Below, piece after piece: positions 51,112-60,127 of a stretch of 64,000 nt of DNA; the stretch's first letter is position 1, and the number at the start of each line of letters is the position of its first letter. The position numbers were made by a program, and so were the translations under genes. The stretch is taken from assembly GCF_000424105.1 (NCBI RefSeq), contig NZ_AUJG01000011.1:1-64000 (forward strand), in the 5' to 3' direction. The notes under the pieces were generated by a model. The model had not been told where the DNA came from, searched no databases, and saw only the letters and a program-made list of their open reading frames with translations. The DNA comes from Lachnospira multipara ATCC 19207. GTDB taxonomy: Bacteria > Bacillota > Clostridia > Lachnospirales > Lachnospiraceae.

Positions 51112-51858
51112 ATGGCTAACAAGATATTAGAAGTAAAAGATGTAAAGGCTAGAGTTGAAGATAATGAGATTTTACATGGCTTAAACCTAACTATAAATGA
51201 AGGTGAAACTCATGTAATTATGGGACCTAACGGAGCTGGTAAGTCAACTCTTGGAAATGTTTTAATGGGTAATCCAAAGTATGAGAAAATTTCAGGTCAG
51301 ATTTTCTTTAATGGTGAGGATATTACAGAAGCAGGAACAGATGAGATTGCAAAAAAAGGTATGTTTTTATCTTTCCAGAATCCAATTGAGGTTCCTGGTA
51401 TTACACTTTCAAACTTTATTAGAAATGCTTACCAGAATAGAAATGGTGGAAGAATTAGATTATGGGATTTTAGAAAAGACTTGGAAAATTCAATGAAGTT
51501 ATTATCTATGGACCCTTCTTATGCTAATAGAGATTTAAATGTAGGATTTTCTGGTGGTGAGAAAAAGAAGGCTGAGATTTTACAGCTTCTTATGCTAAAG
51601 CCAAATCTAGCAATTCTTGATGAAACAGATTCAGGCCTTGATGTAGATGCTGTAAAGACTGTATCTGAAGGTATTAAGGCTTATAAAGAGAAGGTAGGCG
51701 GAGCTTTAATTATTATCACTCATAGTACAAGAATTCTTGAATCTCTTGATGTGGATTACACACATATCCTAGTGGATGGAAAGATTGTTAAATCAGGAGA
51801 TGCTACATTAGTGGATGAAATTAACAGAGAAGGTTTTGAAAAGTATATAACAAAGTAA
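51112..51858 (+). CDS. sufC: Fe-S cluster assembly ATPase SufC
   Basis: SufC is the cytosolic ABC-type ATPase that works with SufB and SufD in the iron-sulfur scaffold complex. Walker A is GPNGAGKST (about residues 38-46), the signature is FSGGEKKK, Walker B is LAILDETDSGLD, and THSTRIL carries the H-loop. The 248-residue length is typical. AAGGAGGAAG precedes the ATG. It opens a five-gene operon sufC-sufB-sufD-sufS-sufU, the standard order in Firmicutes lacking isc genes. Confidence 0.95.
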   Translation: MANKILEVKDVKARVEDNEILHGLNLTINEGETHVIMGPNGAGKSTLGNVLMGNPKYEKISGQIFFNGEDITEAGTDEIAKKGMFLSFQNPIEVPGITLSNFIRNAYQNRNGGRIRLWDFRKDLENSMKLLSMDPSYANRDLNVGFSGGEKKKAEILQLLMLKPNLAILDETDSGLDVDAVKTVSEGIKAYKEKVGGALIIITHSTRILESLDVDYTHILVDGKIVKSGDATLVDEINREGFEKYITK

Positions 51859-51887
51859 GCCTTGAATAACTAGAAAGGTAGGAAGCA

Positions 51888-53297
51888 ATGAAGGAAAAGA
51901 CATATGTTGAAGATATAGATAGAAGCCTTTATGATTTTAGAAATGAAGATAAAGATGCATTTAGATTAGAAGGCGGCCTATCAGAAGAAATAGTTCGTCA
52001 GATTTCTAAAGAGAAGAATGATACAGATTGGATGTTAGATTTAAGACTTAAGTCTCTTAAGATTTTTAATGAGACACCTTTTCCACAGTGGGGTCCAGCA
52101 ATTGATGGCCTTAATATGGATAACATAGTTACTTACGTTCGCCCTAAAGATAATAAAATGACGGCGGATTGGAAGGACGTTCCAACAGAGATTAAAGATA
52201 CATTTGAAAAATTAGGAATACCACAAGCAGAAAGAGAATCTCTTGCAGGGGTTGGTGCCCAGTATGATTCAGAGCTTGTTTACCATAATATAAAAAAGGA
52301 AGTTGCCGAGGCAGGTGTTATCTATACAGACCTAGAGTCGGCAATACATGGAGAGTATGGAGATATGATTAGAGAGCATTTTATGAAGCTCGTACCTCCA
52401 ACAGACCACAAGTTTGCAGCTCTTCACGGAGCGGTTTGGTCAGGCGGTTCCTTTGTTTATGTTCCTAAGGGGGTTAAGGTAGAAATCCCACTTCAGTCTT
52501 ACTTTAGACTAAATGCTCCAGGAGCAGGTCAGTTTGAGCATACTTTAATTATTGTAGATGAAGGTGCCGACCTTCACTTTATAGAAGGTTGTTCAGCTCC
52601 AAAGTATAACGTGGCTAATTTACATGCAGGTTGTGTTGAACTTTTTGTTGGTAAAAATGCAAAGCTTCGTTATTCTACAATTGAGAACTGGTCAAAGAAT
52701 ATGTATAACTTAAATACTAAGAGAGCTTTAGTTGAAGATGGCGGAACAATTCAGTGGATATCTGGTTCATTTGGTTCTCATGTATCTTACCTTTATCCAA
52801 CTTCTGTTCTTCAGGGAGATGGTGCTCGTTCTGAATTTACAGGCGTAACATTTTCTGGCGCAGGACAGGACCTAGATACAGGTTGTAAGGTAATTCACAA
52901 TGGTCCTAATACCACAAGTTATGTTAATACAAGATCAATATCAAAGTCAGGCGGTGGCAATACATTTAGAAGCTCTGTAAATATTAATCCTAAGGCAAAG
53001 AATTCAAAGTCATCAATTAGCTGTGCGTCTTTAATGCTTGATAGCGAATCCCGTTCAGATACAATTCCAGCAATGGACATTAGAACAAAGGATGCGGATG
53101 TAGGACATGAAGCTAAGATTGGTAGCATCAGTGATGAAACAGTATTTTATCTTATGTCACGTGGTTTATCTGAAGAAGATGCAAGAGCCTTAATCGTAAG
53201 CGGCTTCGCAGATAATGTTTCAAAAGAGTTACCACTAGAATATGCCATAGAAATGAACAACCTCATCCGCTTAGAGATGAAAGGTACTATAGGATAA
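51888..53297 (+). CDS. sufB: Fe-S scaffold protein SufB
   Basis: SufB forms the core scaffold with SufC and SufD. It shows the family's GLSEEIVRQIS start and FIEGCSAPKY with the cysteine near residue 229. It also has the long beta-helix with LHAGCVELFVGKNAKLRYSTIENWS, the GCKVIHNGPNTTSY stretch, and the C-terminal MSRGLSEEDARALIVSGFA. The 469-residue length is normal. It begins 29 bases after sufC and ends 11 bases before sufD. Confidence 0.95.
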   Translation: MKEKTYVEDIDRSLYDFRNEDKDAFRLEGGLSEEIVRQISKEKNDTDWMLDLRLKSLKIFNETPFPQWGPAIDGLNMDNIVTYVRPKDNKMTADWKDVPTEIKDTFEKLGIPQAERESLAGVGAQYDSELVYHNIKKEVAEAGVIYTDLESAIHGEYGDMIREHFMKLVPPTDHKFAALHGAVWSGGSFVYVPKGVKVEIPLQSYFRLNAPGAGQFEHTLIIVDEGADLHFIEGCSAPKYNVANLHAGCVELFVGKNAKLRYSTIENWSKNMYNLNTKRALVEDGGTIQWISGSFGSHVSYLYPTSVLQGDGARSEFTGVTFSGAGQDLDTGCKVIHNGPNTTSYVNTRSISKSGGGNTFRSSVNINPKAKNSKSSISCASLMLDSESRSDTIPAMDIRTKDADVGHEAKIGSISDETVFYLMSRGLSEEDARALIVSGFADNVSKELPLEYAIEMNNLIRLEMKGTIG

Positions 53298-53308
53298 GGA
53301 GGGGACAC

Positions 53309-54388
53309 ATGTATATAAATCATTTGCCAGCTGAAACCTGGAATCATCTTAAAATGAATGGTAGTGAAATAGAAGTAGCAGATAAGCTATCAAACGCTAT
53401 CTTTACTGTGACTAGAGCCAATAACATAAATTGTGAACTTGGCCAGATAAAAGGCCTCAATATAGATGCAAGAGACAATAATGCAATGAGAATTGCTGCT
53501 AAGAATGGCGTCAATGTAACTGGTGTTGGCCCTGATATGGACAATCTTCTTAGCACTAATAATATAAGTCTTAATCAGTATGAAATAAATGAAAATTCTG
53601 GAGATACTTTAGTATTGTCCTTTAAGTTAGTGGATGGAGCAAATTGGGCCTCAGCCTTTGAAATAACTGTTAAGAAGGGCTGTAAAGCTAAGGTAATTGA
53701 AGAATTTGAAAGCGAAGAGAATGCAAATGCATTTCTTGCAGTTCAGACAAAATTTGTTTTAGAAGAAGGTGCAAGCCTAGAATTTATCCAGCTTCAAAGA
53801 CTTGGGGCAGGAGTAACTTTTGTTAATGACATAGGAACTATGCAGGCTGCAAATTCAGTAGTGAATTTACAGGAAGTAATATTAAAGACTGCAAAAACTT
53901 ACTTAGGTTCAAGAGCAAATCTTGTAGGAGATGCTTCAGAGTTTCATGCAGAGGTGGGCTACTTAGTTGATAATAAGGACAGACTTGATATGAATTTTGT
54001 AGCTTTCCAGACAGGAAGAAAAACTGATAGTACTCTTAATGTTAAGGGTATTTTAAGAGATGAAGCTTTTAAGATTTTTAGAGGAACCATTGATTTTATA
54101 AAGGGTTGTGTGGCATCTAAAGGTCAGGAACTAGAAGATGTTTTACTTCTAGATGATGGAGTTATTAATCAGACAATTCCACTTATTCTTTGTGATGAGG
54201 AAGACGTGGAGGGAGATCATGGTGCAACCATTGGTCAGTTAGATGAAGAGGAATTATTCTATCTAAAGTCTAGAGGTATAAAAGAAGAAGATATTTATGA
54301 AATGCTTGCAAAGGCTAGATTAGATTCAGTTGTTGCAAAGATTTCAGATGAAGAAATAAAAACAAAGTGGCTATCTTTTATAAAGTAA
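53309..54388 (+). CDS. sufD: Fe-S scaffold protein SufD
   Basis: SufD is the SufB paralogue that completes the SufBC2D scaffold. At 359 residues it is shorter and more divergent than SufB. It keeps the beta-helix pattern (SLEFIQLQRLGAG), the KGILRDEAFKIFRGTIDFIKG segment and the conserved end DHGATIGQLDEEELFYLKSRGI near residue 310. AAGGAGGGG precedes the ATG at 53309, and sufS follows 30 bases after the stop. Confidence 0.93.
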   Translation: MYINHLPAETWNHLKMNGSEIEVADKLSNAIFTVTRANNINCELGQIKGLNIDARDNNAMRIAAKNGVNVTGVGPDMDNLLSTNNISLNQYEINENSGDTLVLSFKLVDGANWASAFEITVKKGCKAKVIEEFESEENANAFLAVQTKFVLEEGASLEFIQLQRLGAGVTFVNDIGTMQAANSVVNLQEVILKTAKTYLGSRANLVGDASEFHAEVGYLVDNKDRLDMNFVAFQTGRKTDSTLNVKGILRDEAFKIFRGTIDFIKGCVASKGQELEDVLLLDDGVINQTIPLILCDEEDVEGDHGATIGQLDEEELFYLKSRGIKEEDIYEMLAKARLDSVVAKISDEEIKTKWLSFIK

Positions 54389-54418
54389 TTAACTAGTTAA
54401 AGGGAGGAGTGTTAGAGT

Positions 54419-55660
54419 ATGAGCTATACATTAGAAGAATTAAGAAATATTGGTGCAGATTTAAGAAAAGATTTTCCTATTATTAATGATAGTGCTTCCT
54501 ATCTTGATAATTCAGCAACATCACAGAAACCAAGACAGGTAATTGAGGCAGTTACAAATTATTATGAAGAGTCAAATGCAAATCCTCTACGTGGATTATA
54601 TGATCTATCTGTTAAGGCTACAGATGCCTATGAGGATGCTAGAGAAGCAGTAAGAAAATTTATCAATGCCGGAAAGATTTCCGAAATTGTTTTTACAAGA
54701 AATGCTACAGAGAGTTTGAATTTAATAGCTAATTCCTATGGCAAGGCCTTCTTAAAAGAGGGAGATGAAATCCTTGTTTCTATTATGGAACATCACTCTA
54801 ACATGCTTCCTTGGCAGGAAGTAGCTAAGGCTACAGGCGCTAAGATTAAATATCTTGATATTGATGAAAATGGTGCAATAACAGTTGATGTGTTATCAAA
54901 AGCCATTAGTAAAAACACTAAATTAGTTGCTATTACTCAGGTTTCTAATGTACTTGGTATAAAAAATGATATTAAGGCTTTGGCAAAGTTAGCCCATGAA
55001 AACGGAGCAATCTTTGTCTGTGATGGAGCTCAGTCTGTACCTCATATGAAGGTAGATGTTAAGGAACTTGATGTTGATTTCTTAGCATTTTCAGGACATA
55101 AAATGTTAGCCCCAATGGGAATTGGTGTTCTTTATGGAAAAGAAGAGTTATTAGAGAAAATGCCACCATTCCTTTATGGTGGTGAGATGATTGAATATGT
55201 AACACTTGAGGGCGCTACATATGCAGAACTTCCACATAAGTTTGAAGCAGGAACTGTTAATGCCAGTGGTGCAGTAGGTTTACATGCAGCTATTGATTAC
55301 ATTAATAAGGTTGGATTTGACTATATTGAGGAAAGAGAGAATCAATTGACAGCTTATGCCTTTGAGAAAATGAAAGCTATTCCTCATGTAAACATAGTGG
55401 GTTCACAAAATCCAGCCGATCATCATGGCATTTTAACATTTACAATTGATGGCTGCCATCCACATGATGTATCAGAAATCATGAATTCTCTAGATGTAAT
55501 GGTAAGAGCAGGACATCATTGCGCTCAGCCACTTACTAAGTATTTAGGCTTAAATTCAACAACAAGAGCAAGTCTTGGATTTTATAATAATGAAAAGGAT
55601 ATCGATAGATTTATTGATGCCCTATCACAGATTAGAGGTAAATTAGGTTATGGAGAATAA
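54419..55660 (+). CDS. sufS: cysteine desulfurase SufS
   Basis: SufS is a PLP enzyme that removes sulfur from cysteine as a persulfide for cluster assembly. The PLP lysine is in FLAFSGHKMLAPMGIGVLYG (about residue 228), and the catalytic cysteine is in RAGHHCAQPL (about residue 363). The N-terminal YLDNSATSQKP and ATESLNLIANSYG match group II desulfurases. The 413-residue length is typical. The next gene, sufU, overlaps by 11 bases and supplies its sulfur acceptor. Confidence 0.95.
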   Translation: MSYTLEELRNIGADLRKDFPIINDSASYLDNSATSQKPRQVIEAVTNYYEESNANPLRGLYDLSVKATDAYEDAREAVRKFINAGKISEIVFTRNATESLNLIANSYGKAFLKEGDEILVSIMEHHSNMLPWQEVAKATGAKIKYLDIDENGAITVDVLSKAISKNTKLVAITQVSNVLGIKNDIKALAKLAHENGAIFVCDGAQSVPHMKVDVKELDVDFLAFSGHKMLAPMGIGVLYGKEELLEKMPPFLYGGEMIEYVTLEGATYAELPHKFEAGTVNASGAVGLHAAIDYINKVGFDYIEERENQLTAYAFEKMKAIPHVNIVGSQNPADHHGILTFTIDGCHPHDVSEIMNSLDVMVRAGHHCAQPLTKYLGLNSTTRASLGFYNNEKDIDRFIDALSQIRGKLGYGE

Positions 55661-56078
55661 TAGAAGTTTTTATAATGAAATATTAACAGAACACAATGTA
55701 AATCCCTATCATAAGCATGAAATTGAGAATCCAGATTTTGAGCTTAGGGGAGTTAATCCTTCCTGTGGAGATGAGATTACCCTAAAATTAAAGCTTTCAG
55801 GAGACAAAATCGTTGATGCAGGCTTTGTAGGAGATGGTTGTGCTATTTCTCAGGCTAGCGCAGATATGATGATTGATTTAGTGTTAGGTAAGACCAAAGA
55901 GGAAGCCTTAAACTATGCTAACATTTTCTTAAAAATGATTAAGGGCGAGGCAAGCCCTGAGGAAATAGAAAGCCTTGAAGAGGCAGGCGTATTACAGGAT
56001 ATTTCCCATATGCCAGCTAGAGTAAAGTGTGCGGTTCTTTCTTGGCATACATTAGAGGAATTGTTTGACGTAGAGTAA
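55650..56078 (+). CDS. sufU: sulfur acceptor/scaffold SufU
   Basis: SufU is a zinc protein that takes persulfide sulfur from SufS. Its ligands are the cysteines in NPSCGDEI (about residue 41), GDGCAISQAS (about 66) and ARVKCAVLSWHTLEEL (about 128); the Asp in CGDE also binds zinc in this family. The 142-residue length is normal. It starts inside the end of sufS and closes the operon, followed by a terminator. Confidence 0.95.
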   Translation: MENNRSFYNEILTEHNVNPYHKHEIENPDFELRGVNPSCGDEITLKLKLSGDKIVDAGFVGDGCAISQASADMMIDLVLGKTKEEALNYANIFLKMIKGEASPEEIESLEEAGVLQDISHMPARVKCAVLSWHTLEELFDVE

Positions 56079-56149
56079 GTAATCGCCTACTTTAGCGCAG
56101 AGTTAGCAATCCTTTTTACGCAGAATAAAAATTATATAATTGGTTTACA

Positions 56150-56212
56150 AACCATCGTTTAGACGATATAATATATTTAGAGTATATACATCGTTTTAGC
56201 GATGGTTTTTTC
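56150..56212 (+). terminator. terminator of the suf operon
   Basis: AACCATCG (56150-56157) and CGATGGTT (56200-56207) with inner ATCG pairs form a long stem, followed by a run of T. Confidence 0.7.
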
Positions 56213-56241
56213 GTGATTAAAATTTAATAAGAGGGTGTTTT

Positions 56242-56934
56242 ATGAAACTATACCATGGTGCCGAACGAATTATAAAGAAGCCTATATGGGGAGAAGGCTT
56301 TATTTTTAATGATTTTGGTCAGGGCTTTTATTGTTCGCAGGAGCTTGAAGTTACAAAAGAATGGGCCTGCCAAAATAAGACTAATGGCTTTGTTAGTGAG
56401 TTTGATATTAATCTTAAGGGTGAGGGCATTAATTTTCTTGATTTAAATTCCGGTGAGTATAACATTTTTAATTGGATGGCAATCGTTCTTGAAAACAGGC
56501 AGTTTAGGATTAACGGCGAGGATGCAATTAGCGCTAGAAAGTACATTTTAGATAACTTCTATGTAGATTATTGGAAATGTGACATAGTAAGGGGTTATAG
56601 AGCGGATGATTCTTACTTTGCCATCACTAATGCTTTTCTTAATAATGATATTTCCCTTGATAATTTTTATAAGTCTATGAATTTGGGTAAAAATGGAATT
56701 CAGTATTTACTTAGAACTAAGAAAGCCTATGATTTATTAGAATTTAGTAAGGCTAGCTTTGCAAGTAAGGAGATTTATTATCCTAAAAAGATTGCAAGGG
56801 ATATGAAGTTTAGACAGGAGTTTACTAAGTCTATTAATAGTGAGGAGCAGGAGGTTAAGCTTTATATTAATGACATAGTGGAAAAGAGGTGGAAATCCAA
56901 TGATGCATGCCTACAACGATACATACTTGGATGA
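56242..56934 (+). CDS. DUF3990 (ADP-ribosyltransferase-like) protein, probable toxin
   Basis: The start KLYHGAERIIKKP and the DFGQGFYCSQELEVTKEWA segment (residues about 28-46) are the hallmark of DUF3990, a family with an ADP-ribosyltransferase-like fold. The YHG histidine and GFY tyrosine correspond to NAD-binding positions. The remaining 180 residues are helical and charged. The gene overlaps the next, which encodes a helix-turn-helix protein, by 35 bases, a common toxin-antitoxin arrangement. Toxicity is inferred, not shown. GAGGGTG precedes the ATG. Confidence 0.7.
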   Translation: MKLYHGAERIIKKPIWGEGFIFNDFGQGFYCSQELEVTKEWACQNKTNGFVSEFDINLKGEGINFLDLNSGEYNIFNWMAIVLENRQFRINGEDAISARKYILDNFYVDYWKCDIVRGYRADDSYFAITNAFLNNDISLDNFYKSMNLGKNGIQYLLRTKKAYDLLEFSKASFASKEIYYPKKIARDMKFRQEFTKSINSEEQEVKLYINDIVEKRWKSNDACLQRYILG

Positions 56935-57547
56935 TGCTATGTGTAATTTAGGGGATATGTTTGATTACGTTATATATGATTTAGGAATGGATGGAGACGA
57001 GTTCTTAATTAGCTTTATTGAGACAGGGGTTGCTAGTCAGTTTGAAATTGGAAATCCTAAATACGTAACGGGGATGTCTGGAGTTGAATTAGTAGATAGT
57101 GTTTTATTAAAGCAAGGAAAGGATATACAAGCAATTAAGCCAAGAAATAAGAATTTTGATGAAGCAGAATATTGGTGTGGTTGGGCTCTTGCTTATTTTC
57201 AATGGAAAACTTCTCTAAGATTTGTTGACATTTACAATCGAGGGCTTACAATAGAGAGGATATTGTCCTTGTACGACGGACTCCATGACGAAGATGTAGA
57301 AGAATTCGTAAAAGAAGCAGAGAAGATAATCAATAAAAAGAGAAAAGATAAAACAACAAATCTTGCCAAAATTAGAAAGGCAAGAGGGATGTCCCAAAGG
57401 CAATTATCTAATGAATCTGAGGTTACTTATAGAATGATTCAGCTTTATGAACAACGTCAAAATGATATAAATAAAGCAAGTGTGGCTACTATTTTAAATT
57501 TAGCTAAGGCTCTTGCTTGTGATGTTGAAGATATATTAGAAAGATAA
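56900..57547 (+). CDS. HTH-domain protein, probable antitoxin to DUF3990
   Basis: This 215-residue protein has an acidic N-terminal region (residues 1-150) without a known function and a C-terminal Xre-type helix-turn-helix: LAKIRKARGMSQRQLSNESEVTYRMIQLYEQRQ (about 155-187) followed by ILNLAKALACDVEDILE. An N-terminal neutralising part and a C-terminal DNA-binding part would fit an antitoxin that also autorepresses. AAAAGAGGTGG precedes the ATG at 56900 (a second ATG follows at 56903), inside the end of the DUF3990 gene. Confidence 0.7.
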   Translation: MMHAYNDTYLDDAMCNLGDMFDYVIYDLGMDGDEFLISFIETGVASQFEIGNPKYVTGMSGVELVDSVLLKQGKDIQAIKPRNKNFDEAEYWCGWALAYFQWKTSLRFVDIYNRGLTIERILSLYDGLHDEDVEEFVKEAEKIINKKRKDKTTNLAKIRKARGMSQRQLSNESEVTYRMIQLYEQRQNDINKASVATILNLAKALACDVEDILER

Positions 57548-57574
57548 TGCGTAAGCTTATAAGAGGTTTTGGTT

Positions 57575-58813
57575 ATGGCATATATATGGGAACAGATTGT
57601 AAAGTGTGCACTTGATTTAGGAGAAAGCTTGTATGTGGCAGGTGGAGAGGTAAGTAGAGTCGAATCAACTGTTAGTCGTATTTGTTATGCTTACGGAGCT
57701 AAGAAGGTAGATATTCTTGGAATTACTTCGTGCTTAATTGTTACAGTTCAAACAGATGATGATAGAGTGGTTACTCAGACTAGAAGAGTGCCAGGACAAG
57801 ATTATAATATGCATAAATTGTCCCAGTTAAATAATCTATCAAGATGTGTTTGCAGTAGTTATGTAAGTTTAGAGGATTTTCGAGAAAGACTAGATAAAAT
57901 AAATGAGAAGGCAGATGTATCTCTTTTAAAGCTAGCTATGTCCTGGGCTTTAGTGTCTGGCTTTTTTTGTATTTTCTTTGGTGGAAATATAGTAGAAGCC
58001 ATATATTCAGGCATTTTAGGTGCAATATTAAGAGTGGTATATAGTTATCTTTTAAGTTTAAGTCTAAATAATTACTATGCAATTCTTATATGTAGCTTTG
58101 CCGGTGGTTTGGCAGCCGATATACCAATATCAATAGGTGTACCACTAAATGCAGCGGCTATAAGTATGGGAAATATCATGCCCTTTGTACCTGGACTCGC
58201 ATTTACAAACTCTATCAGAGATATGTTTTCCGGGGAGACAATTACAGGTCTTTTAAGAAGTGTAGAATCTATTATTCTATGTCTTGGTATTGCTTTTGGA
58301 TTTGCACTATGTACTACAAGTTCAGAGGTTAGAAGTGATGTAAATATGTGGGTTACAATTATTTCTGCCCTTGGTGGAACTTTTGGCATTACCATTTGGT
58401 TTAATCTTGATTATAAGCATATTTTAGCTGGTACTATAGGAGGAGCCTTTGCTTGGGCGGTGGCCATTATTTTACAAAACTTTGGAGTGATGGAATTTCT
58501 TTCATATATAATTGCTTCCGCTGTAATTACAATTGTGGCAGAATTTTTGGCAAGAGTTTATAAATGTCCAGTTACAGTATTTTTAGTACCTGGAATCGTA
58601 CCAATGGTGCCAGGAGGTCTATTATATAGAACTCTAAGAAAGGCTGTATCTGGAGACTGGTCAGGTTTTTCCGCATTTGGTCTAAGAACAATTCTTATAT
58701 CTTTTGGAATTGCCGCAGGTGTAATAATTGTCACTGCCATAGCAGATGTTATTACTAAGAGATTGGATGAAAAAGGTCTCACAAAAAGATTTATTTTAAA
58801 AAGAGATCGTTAG
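57575..58813 (+). CDS. ThrE-family threonine/serine exporter
   Basis: This 412-residue membrane protein fuses the two ThrE parts. The N-terminal DUF1212 domain (CALDLGESLYVAGGEVSRVES at about residues 11-31, and GITSCLIVTVQTDD) is followed by about five helices. From about residue 265 the DUF3815-like domain follows with the repeat-like VFLVPGIVPMVPGGLLYRTL near 345-364. Such proteins export serine, threonine or small dicarboxylates. AAGAGG fits the ATG at 57575; the TTG two codons earlier is less likely. A strong terminator follows. Confidence 0.87.
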   Translation: MAYIWEQIVKCALDLGESLYVAGGEVSRVESTVSRICYAYGAKKVDILGITSCLIVTVQTDDDRVVTQTRRVPGQDYNMHKLSQLNNLSRCVCSSYVSLEDFRERLDKINEKADVSLLKLAMSWALVSGFFCIFFGGNIVEAIYSGILGAILRVVYSYLLSLSLNNYYAILICSFAGGLAADIPISIGVPLNAAAISMGNIMPFVPGLAFTNSIRDMFSGETITGLLRSVESIILCLGIAFGFALCTTSSEVRSDVNMWVTIISALGGTFGITIWFNLDYKHILAGTIGGAFAWAVAIILQNFGVMEFLSYIIASAVITIVAEFLARVYKCPVTVFLVPGIVPMVPGGLLYRTLRKAVSGDWSGFSAFGLRTILISFGIAAGVIIVTAIADVITKRLDEKGLTKRFILKRDR

Positions 58814-58848
58814 ACACAATATGTTGATTTTGCATTCTGATAAAATCG

Positions 58849-58900
58849 TTAACACCTTCTAAATCTTGATTTGAGTCAAAGTTTAGAAGGTGTTGTTTTT
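58849..58900 (+). terminator. rho-independent terminator
   Basis: AACACCTTCTAAA and TTTAGAAGGTGTT form a perfect thirteen-base stem, followed by T-rich sequence. Confidence 0.85.
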
Positions 58901-59022
58901 ATTATATACAAGTTTTTTGGGGAAATTTGTTGTATAATAAATGTACAACAATCGTGGGAATTAAATAAAACTAATTGGGGTAGCATGGGGAGGTGGCTTA
59001 CATCCAATAGAATGGGGGTATT

Positions 59023-59784
59023 ATGAATTCAGCGGAAGAATTACTGGATTATAACAGCCGTATATTGGAAGTAGTAAACTACTTTAAGCGAAAGGTCAAA
59101 GAAATAGGTGCAGATACATCTGATGACAACCTCGACGATATTTTGCTAAATCTTTCAGATGAATCTGGTTTAAGTGAATTAATGATTGATCACTTAGACG
59201 AGATTTTAGATTCTTGCTCAGATAAGAAGATCGCCTTTTTTAACAGATTTGCCAATGTGATTATTGGCCTTGAAGAAGTTTCAGAACGTAAAATCAAAGC
59301 GGCATTATATAAGTTAAAGTCAGATGAGACAGGTGTAATTAATCTTAATTCCTGTCTAACTAAGGAAGAAATAAGAAATATTAACTTGTATGGCGCATGT
59401 GTTGAGTTAAAAGAAGCTGTTAGGAATATTAAGAGGGCAAGAGTTTTAAAGACTATTTATTTTATTGCTACATTTATCCTTGTAATGACATGGGGATATG
59501 TGATAAATAGGGAAATAAACAACGTGTTTGGCCTTGAGATTGCAACGGTTGCCTGGGCATTACTTGCCCCTATGATGGAACCTCACTATAGTAAGAAGAA
59601 GTCCTTTTTAGCCTTCTTTGAATTAGTGAATCTAACAAGAATGATTATGCTTGTAGCATCTAGTGTAATGATTGTATCAATGAATTATCTTATGTATGGA
59701 TCAATTTCCTGCGGATTATTTTCATTGCTTTTAATCTATATTTTATTTGTGGCCTACATGCATGATTTTAGAAAAAGTAATTAG
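59023..59784 (+). CDS. hypothetical membrane protein, 253 aa
   Basis: Residues 1-140 are soluble, helical and acidic. Four membrane helices follow, about 146-165, 170-187, 205-224 and 228-246, with the basic end HDFRKSN. The pattern resembles small clostridial membrane proteins of unknown role; I recognise no catalytic motif. ATGGGGGTA precedes the ATG. It stands alone between terminators. Confidence 0.6.
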   Translation: MNSAEELLDYNSRILEVVNYFKRKVKEIGADTSDDNLDDILLNLSDESGLSELMIDHLDEILDSCSDKKIAFFNRFANVIIGLEEVSERKIKAALYKLKSDETGVINLNSCLTKEEIRNINLYGACVELKEAVRNIKRARVLKTIYFIATFILVMTWGYVINREINNVFGLEIATVAWALLAPMMEPHYSKKKSFLAFFELVNLTRMIMLVASSVMIVSMNYLMYGSISCGLFSLLLIYILFVAYMHDFRKSN

Positions 59785-59816
59785 ATATAAATGAATATAA
59801 AAATGAATATAATTAT

Positions 59817-59860
59817 AAGGGAACGACATCAGGTTTTGCTATTTTGTCGTTCCTTTTTTA
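59817..59860 (+). terminator. rho-independent terminator
   Basis: AAGGGAACGACA pairs with TGTCGTTCCTT, followed by T6. Confidence 0.85.
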
Positions 59861-60017
59861 CCCCTAAAAAGTTATTGTGAAATTTGACTATAGCAGGTAC
59901 TATTTTTAACACGATGCTTTATATATTCGAAGTTTATTAACACGAAAAATTAGGCTTAAACAGGCATAAATAAAGGATTTCTTCCTCATTACGAAGGTAC
60001 TAATTTCAAAATGTGAC

Positions 60018-60070
60018 TAGTACTAGAGTACTAAATTTTAATTGACATTCTCATAGAGTAGGTGTAATAT
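60018..60070 (+). promoter_or_regulatory. CAP-gene promoter with upstream inverted repeat
   Basis: TTGACA (60042-60047) and TAATAT (60065-60070) are 17 bases apart. The perfect inverted repeat TAGTACT-AG-AGTACTA (60018-60033) lies eight bases before the -35 and could be a regulator site. The gap from 59785 to 60127 holds this promoter, the preceding terminator and nothing else I can identify. Confidence 0.6.
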
Positions 60071-60127
60071 AAACTTACATTAAAGACGGGCTAAAATTTA
60101 ATATAATAGGGATGGGAGAGTAAAGAG

